This document shows, in pieces, positions 15,958-18,989 of a DNA stretch of 18,989 bases. Both the position numbers and the translations under genes were made by a program. The notes beneath the pieces are model-generated. The model worked only from the letters and a program-made list of their open reading frames with translations, was not told the origin of the DNA and did not search any database. Positions within the stretch are counted from its first letter, which is position 1; each line of letters starts with the position of its first letter. The DNA is from an uncultured Bacteroidota bacterium (GTDB lineage Bacteria > Bacteroidota > Bacteroidia > Bacteroidales > SZUA-534), in NCBI GenBank assembly GCA_937885735.1, contig CALABN010000304.1, positions 1-18,989 on the forward strand, in the 5' to 3' direction.

Positions 15958-17286
15958 ATGTCACGAGTTTTTAAGCGTAAATTGTATGATGAAATGTTGC
16001 AATGGAAGCAACAAAACGGCAAGACAGCCCTGCTTGTAGAAGGTGCCCGACGTGTTGGCAAATCGACAATTGTGAAGGAATTTGCCAAAAGGGAATATGC
16101 ATCGTATATCCTTATTGACTTCAACATGGCGTCAGCACAAGTCAAGGCATTGTTTGACGACCTTATGGACATAAACCGCATATTCCTGCAATTGCAGTCT
16201 ATCTACAATGTGATTCTGAAAGAGAGACGGTCGGTGATTGTTTTTGACGAAGTGCAAAAATGCCCCATGGCACGCCAGGCAATCAAGTATTTGGTGGAAG
16301 ACGGCAGATACGATTTTATCGAGACAGGCTCTCTTATCAGTATAAAAAAGAACACCAAAGACATAACAATTCCCAGCGAAGAGGAACGATTGCAAATGCA
16401 CCCTATGGACTTCGAGGAATTCAGGTGGGCACTGGGCGATGAAGCTTCAATTCCTATCCTTAAGCAATTTTTTGATGCCCGTCAGCCATTGGGGAATGCC
16501 CACCGCGAAAAAATGCGCGACTTGCGATTGTACATGCTTGTAGGTGGCATGCCACAAGCCGTAAATGAATATCTGAACACCAACAATCTTTCAAAGGTTG
16601 ACAAGGTGAAACGCGACATAATAAATCTATACCGCGACGACTTCTTGAAACTCGATGAGTCAGGTAGATTGGAACGAATGTTTCTGGAAATCCCCTCTCA
16701 ATTGAGCCAAAACAACAACAGATACAAGACGTCATCAGTCCTTGGCGATGTGCAAGACAATAAGTTGCAGGAATTGCTGAAGAACCTTGAAGACAGCAAG
16801 ACCTGCCTTTTCTCGTATCACACCAACGACCCCAATATTGGCATGTCGCTCACTAAAGACATATCAAAATTCAAAATATTCTGTGCCGATACGGGACTGT
16901 TCATAACCTTGGCTTTCTGGGACAAATCGTACACAGAAAATGTCATATACGAGAAACTGCTCAACGACAAATTGTCGGCGAACCTCGGCTACATATACGA
17001 AAACCTGATAGCACAGATGCTGACTGCATCAAACTACAAACTGTTTTATTATACATGGCCGAAAGACGCAACCCATAACTACGAAATCGACTTTCTTCTG
17101 TCGCACGGCGCAAAACTGCAACCTATTGAAGTCAAGTCATCAGGCTACAAAACGCACACCTCGCTCGATGCTTTTTGCGAAAAATATTCCGACCGTATCG
17201 ACCGTAGATATTTGATATACACCAAAGATTTTCAAAAATCAGGACAAGTTACATTGTTGCCAGTCTATATGGCGCCATTGCTATAA
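15958..17286 (+). CDS. AAA_14/DUF4143 family ATPase
   Basis: A 442-residue relative of the ATPase at 8812-9948 but of a clearly different subgroup. Walker A GARRVGKS is at 29-36, followed by Thr37; Walker B SVIVFDE is at 92-98 (Asp97, Glu98); a sensor-like ETGSLISI follows. The C-terminal DUF4143 part contains YEIDFLL...PIEVKSSG, i.e. Asp378, Glu391, Lys393, the pattern of a PD-(D/E)XK nuclease-like core. The start is fixed by a matching promoter 22 bases upstream and a normal N-terminus (MSRVFKRKLYDEML). A 33-base-period direct repeat lies between it and the preceding receptor gene. The role of the family is unestablished; repeated copies in one genome are common in Bacteroidetes. asnS follows after 132 bases. 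Confidence 0.9.
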   Translation: MSRVFKRKLYDEMLQWKQQNGKTALLVEGARRVGKSTIVKEFAKREYASYILIDFNMASAQVKALFDDLMDINRIFLQLQSIYNVILKERRSVIVFDEVQKCPMARQAIKYLVEDGRYDFIETGSLISIKKNTKDITIPSEEERLQMHPMDFEEFRWALGDEASIPILKQFFDARQPLGNAHREKMRDLRLYMLVGGMPQAVNEYLNTNNLSKVDKVKRDIINLYRDDFLKLDESGRLERMFLEIPSQLSQNNNRYKTSSVLGDVQDNKLQELLKNLEDSKTCLFSYHTNDPNIGMSLTKDISKFKIFCADTGLFITLAFWDKSYTENVIYEKLLNDKLSANLGYIYENLIAQMLTASNYKLFYYTWPKDATHNYEIDFLLSHGAKLQPIEVKSSGYKTHTSLDAFCEKYSDRIDRRYLIYTKDFQKSGQVTLLPVYMAPLL

Positions 17287-17418
17287 AGTGAGTTCTATAA
17301 ATATGAATGTCGCAAATTGAAATTAACACAATTAAAACCCACAGATAAGTTGCATTTAAATTCCATTTCGACAAAAAAATGCAATAAATTCGCAGTCGCA
17401 AAATAAAACAGAAACAAT

Positions 17419-18816
17419 ATGCAAAAGAGAACAAAAGTTGCTGACATACTAAAGTCGGGTGCCGTTGGCTCTGACGTGGTGGCAATGGGCTGGGTGCGCA
17501 CCAAACGCGACAGCAAGACAGTGGTTTTCATAGCCTTGAACGACGGCTCAACCATTAACAACATTCAGATTGTAGCCGACGTGCCAAACTTCGACGAGGA
17601 ACTGATGAAGCAAATAACCACAGGCGCCTGCATCTGTGTTACAGGCAAACTGGTTGAAAGCCAGGGTTCAGGTCAAAGCGTTGAGATTCAAGCCAAGGAG
17701 ATAAAACTATTTGGCGACTGCCCTGCCGACTATCCTATGCAGAAGAAAGGCCAAAGTATGGAATATATGCGCCAATACGCACATATGCGTCTTCGCACCA
17801 ACACCTTTGGCGCTGTTATGCGTATCCGCCACAATATGGCATTTGCAATCCACAAGTTCTTCCACGACAAGGGTTTCTTCTACTTCCACACACCACTCAT
17901 CACAGCAAGCGACTGCGAGGGTGCAGGACAAATGTTTCAAGTAACCACAAAGAACCTATACGACCTTAAAAAGGACGAGAAAGGCTCAATAATATACGAC
18001 GACGACTTCTTCGGCAAGCAGGCATCGCTCACCGTGAGCGGACAACTTGAAGGCGAACTCGGTGCCACGGCACTAGGCCAAATCTACACTTTCGGCCCTA
18101 CCTTCCGCGCTGAAAACTCAAACACGCCTCGCCACTTGGCAGAGTTCTGGATGATTGAACCTGAAATGGCTTTCTGTGATTTAAACGGAAACATGGATAT
18201 CATCGAAGCTTGTGTTAAGTTCTGCATTAACTATGTTATTGCATCTTGCCCAGAAGAAATGAATTTCTTCAACACAATGATCGATAAGACATTAATGGAT
18301 CGTTTAAATCTTGTCTTAAATAGTGAATTCAAGAGAATGGATTACACTGATGGCATTAAGATTCTTCAAGAAGCTGTTAAGAATGGACATAAGTTCGATA
18401 ACAACAACATTGAATGGGGTATGGACTTACAATCAGAACACGAAAAGTACTTAACAGAAGAAGTTGTTAAGGGTCCATTATTCCTAATTAACTATCCAAA
18501 AGAAATTAAAGCTTTCTACATGAGAGTTAACGATGATAACAAAACAGTTGCAGCATGTGACTTACTAGTTCCAGGTGTTGGCGAACTCGTCGGTGGTTCT
18601 CAAAGAGAAGAACGTTATGAAATCTTAAAAGCTAAGATGGAAAAACTTGGCAACGACAAAGAACTCTCTTGGTACTTAGATACAAGAAGATATGGTGGTT
18701 GCAGACACTCTGGCTTCGGTATTGGCTTTGATAGATTATTAATGTACATTACAGGTATGAAGAACATTCGTGATGTTCAACCATATCCACGTACTTCTAA
18801 CGCAATTAAATACTAG
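17419..18816 (+). CDS. asnS: Asparagine-tRNA ligase (mosaic of two sources)
   Basis: Class IIb synthetase that charges tRNA-Asn. The 465 residues comprise an OB-fold anticodon-binding domain (about 1-105; [20 protein letters not shown]) and a catalytic domain. Motif 2 is [21 protein letters not shown] (229-249); motif 3 is [10 protein letters not shown] (432-441). All expected parts are present and in frame. The DNA changes abruptly near codon 255. Upstream, Arg is CGN and no Leu TTA is seen. From TTA at 18181 onward, Leu is mainly TTA, Arg mainly AGA, and Gln CAA. The C-terminal protein sequence ([20 protein letters not shown], ending RTSNAIKY) looks like low-GC Firmicutes AsnRS and not Bacteroidetes. 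The gene is therefore probably two half-genes joined at motif 2. Confidence 0.93.
   Translation: MQKRTKVADILKSGAVGSDVVAMGWVRTKRDSKTVVFIALNDGSTINNIQIVADVPNFDEELMKQITTGACICVTGKLVESQGSGQSVEIQAKEIKLFGDCPADYPMQKKGQSMEYMRQYAHMRLRTNTFGAVMRIRHNMAFAIHKFFHDKGFFYFHTPLITASDCEGAGQMFQVTTKNLYDLKKDEKGSIIYDDDFFGKQASLTVSGQLEGELGATALGQIYTFGPTFRAENSNTPRHLAEFWMIEPEMAFCDLNGNMDIIEACVKFCINYVIASCPEEMNFFNTMIDKTLMDRLNLVLNSEFKRMDYTDGIKILQEAVKNGHKFDNNNIEWGMDLQSEHEKYLTEEVVKGPLFLINYPKEIKAFYMRVNDDNKTVAACDLLVPGVGELVGGSQREERYEILKAKMEKLGNDKELSWYLDTRRYGGCRHSGFGIGFDRLLMYITGMKNIRDVQPYPRTSNAIKY
18140..18183. other. Composition breakpoint inside asnS
   Basis: The joint lies in or just after the conserved motif-2 coding stretch ([11 protein letters not shown]). 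Everything after 18181, including the asnS 3' half and the tail to 18989, has low-GC Firmicutes-like codon use. The frame is preserved across it. Confidence 0.8.
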
Positions 18817-18824
18817 TATTTATT

Positions 18825-18962
18825 ATGGAAACTAAAGAGCAAAAAGCAGAAAGAAAAAAGATTATAAAAATTAGAATGTTCTACTTACTTGCTATAGTAG
18901 ATGTTCTTTTGCTTGCCTTCTTAGTTTTCGAAATTATATTTGCGTTAAACTTATTTAAATAG
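18825..18962 (+). CDS. Small single-pass membrane protein, 45 residues
   Basis: An ATG eight bases after the asnS stop opens a 45-codon frame. It has a charged N-terminus (METKEQKAERKKIIKIRM) followed by one hydrophobic segment of about 25 residues (YLLAIVDVLLLAFLVFEIIF) and a short tail ending NLFK. The topology is probably N-in by the positive-inside rule. No family is recognised. Close spacing suggests co-transcription with the asnS 3' half in its source genome. Codon use (AAA, AGA, TTA) is low-GC Firmicutes-like. No clear ribosome-binding site is seen. Confidence 0.5.
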   Translation: METKEQKAERKKIIKIRMFYLLAIVDVLLLAFLVFEIIFALNLFK

Positions 18963-18989
18963 AATTTAAAAGAAATTAAAAAGTGATTC

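Noticed and set aside
17287..17418. Promoter for asnS
   Set aside because: No TAnnTTTG element is present; the nearest match, TAAGTTGC, deviates and lacks a well-spaced -33 box, so I do not list one.

Overview
The window reads as a metagenome-style contig, mostly Bacteroidales (Bacteroidetes). The evidence is the rpoN-purE-ispG string with Bacteroidetes-type protein variants, promoters of the TTTG...TAnnTTTG type in place of E. coli-type boxes, TonB-dependent receptors, BlaI/M56 pairs, DUF4143 ATPases and weak Shine-Dalgarno sequences. It does not look like one genome throughout. Three codon-usage blocks meet inside two aminoacyl-tRNA synthetase genes. From 1 to about 3.09 kb, every glutamine codon I read is CAG and TCG serine is rare. 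From about 3.09 to 18.18 kb, CAA and TCG are common. From about 18.18 kb to the end, Leu is mostly TTA, Arg mostly AGA and the DNA is AT-rich, as in low-GC Firmicutes/Mollicutes-like genomes. Reading frames stay open across both joints, so cysS and asnS look intact but are mosaics. An assembly chimera is the simplest explanation; recombination is possible.

Layout. 1-2767: 3' part of rpoN (sigma-54), purE and ispG, the last two overlapping by one base; IspG is shorter than the large form I expect in this phylum. 2750-4355: a promoter, cysS, and a strong intrinsic terminator. 4426-5246 (minus): a small antitoxin-like gene with a good promoter, followed by a zeta-toxin/kinase gene broken by two frame disruptions. 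5288-8302 (minus): a blaI-type repressor and a blaR1-like M56 metallopeptidase with a large C-terminal extension. Two 16-bp TACTA-N6-TAGTA operators lie upstream, one of them containing the predicted -7 box.

8199-8811 holds no convincing gene but is dense in dyad symmetry. It ends in a tandem 32-bp hairpin repeat array. That array recurs directly after the next gene, a DUF4143 ATPase (8812-9948) whose stop codon lies in the first downstream repeat. Then come three outer-membrane proteins: a small beta-barrel overlapping a TonB-receptor-like protein by 4 bases, and a separately promoted TonB-dependent-receptor-like protein. A 33-bp direct repeat and a second DUF4143 ATPase (15958-17286) follow, then asnS and, in the foreign tail, a 45-residue single-pass membrane protein.

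How they fit: the ends carry housekeeping genes (transcription, purine and isoprenoid synthesis, tRNA charging). The middle is accessory: a damaged toxin-antitoxin module, a BlaI/BlaR1-type sensing pair, and an outer-membrane uptake locus bracketed by two repeat-associated ATPases. The most novel-looking structure is the repeat-bracketed ATPase cassette; the most important caution is the mosaic nature of the contig.
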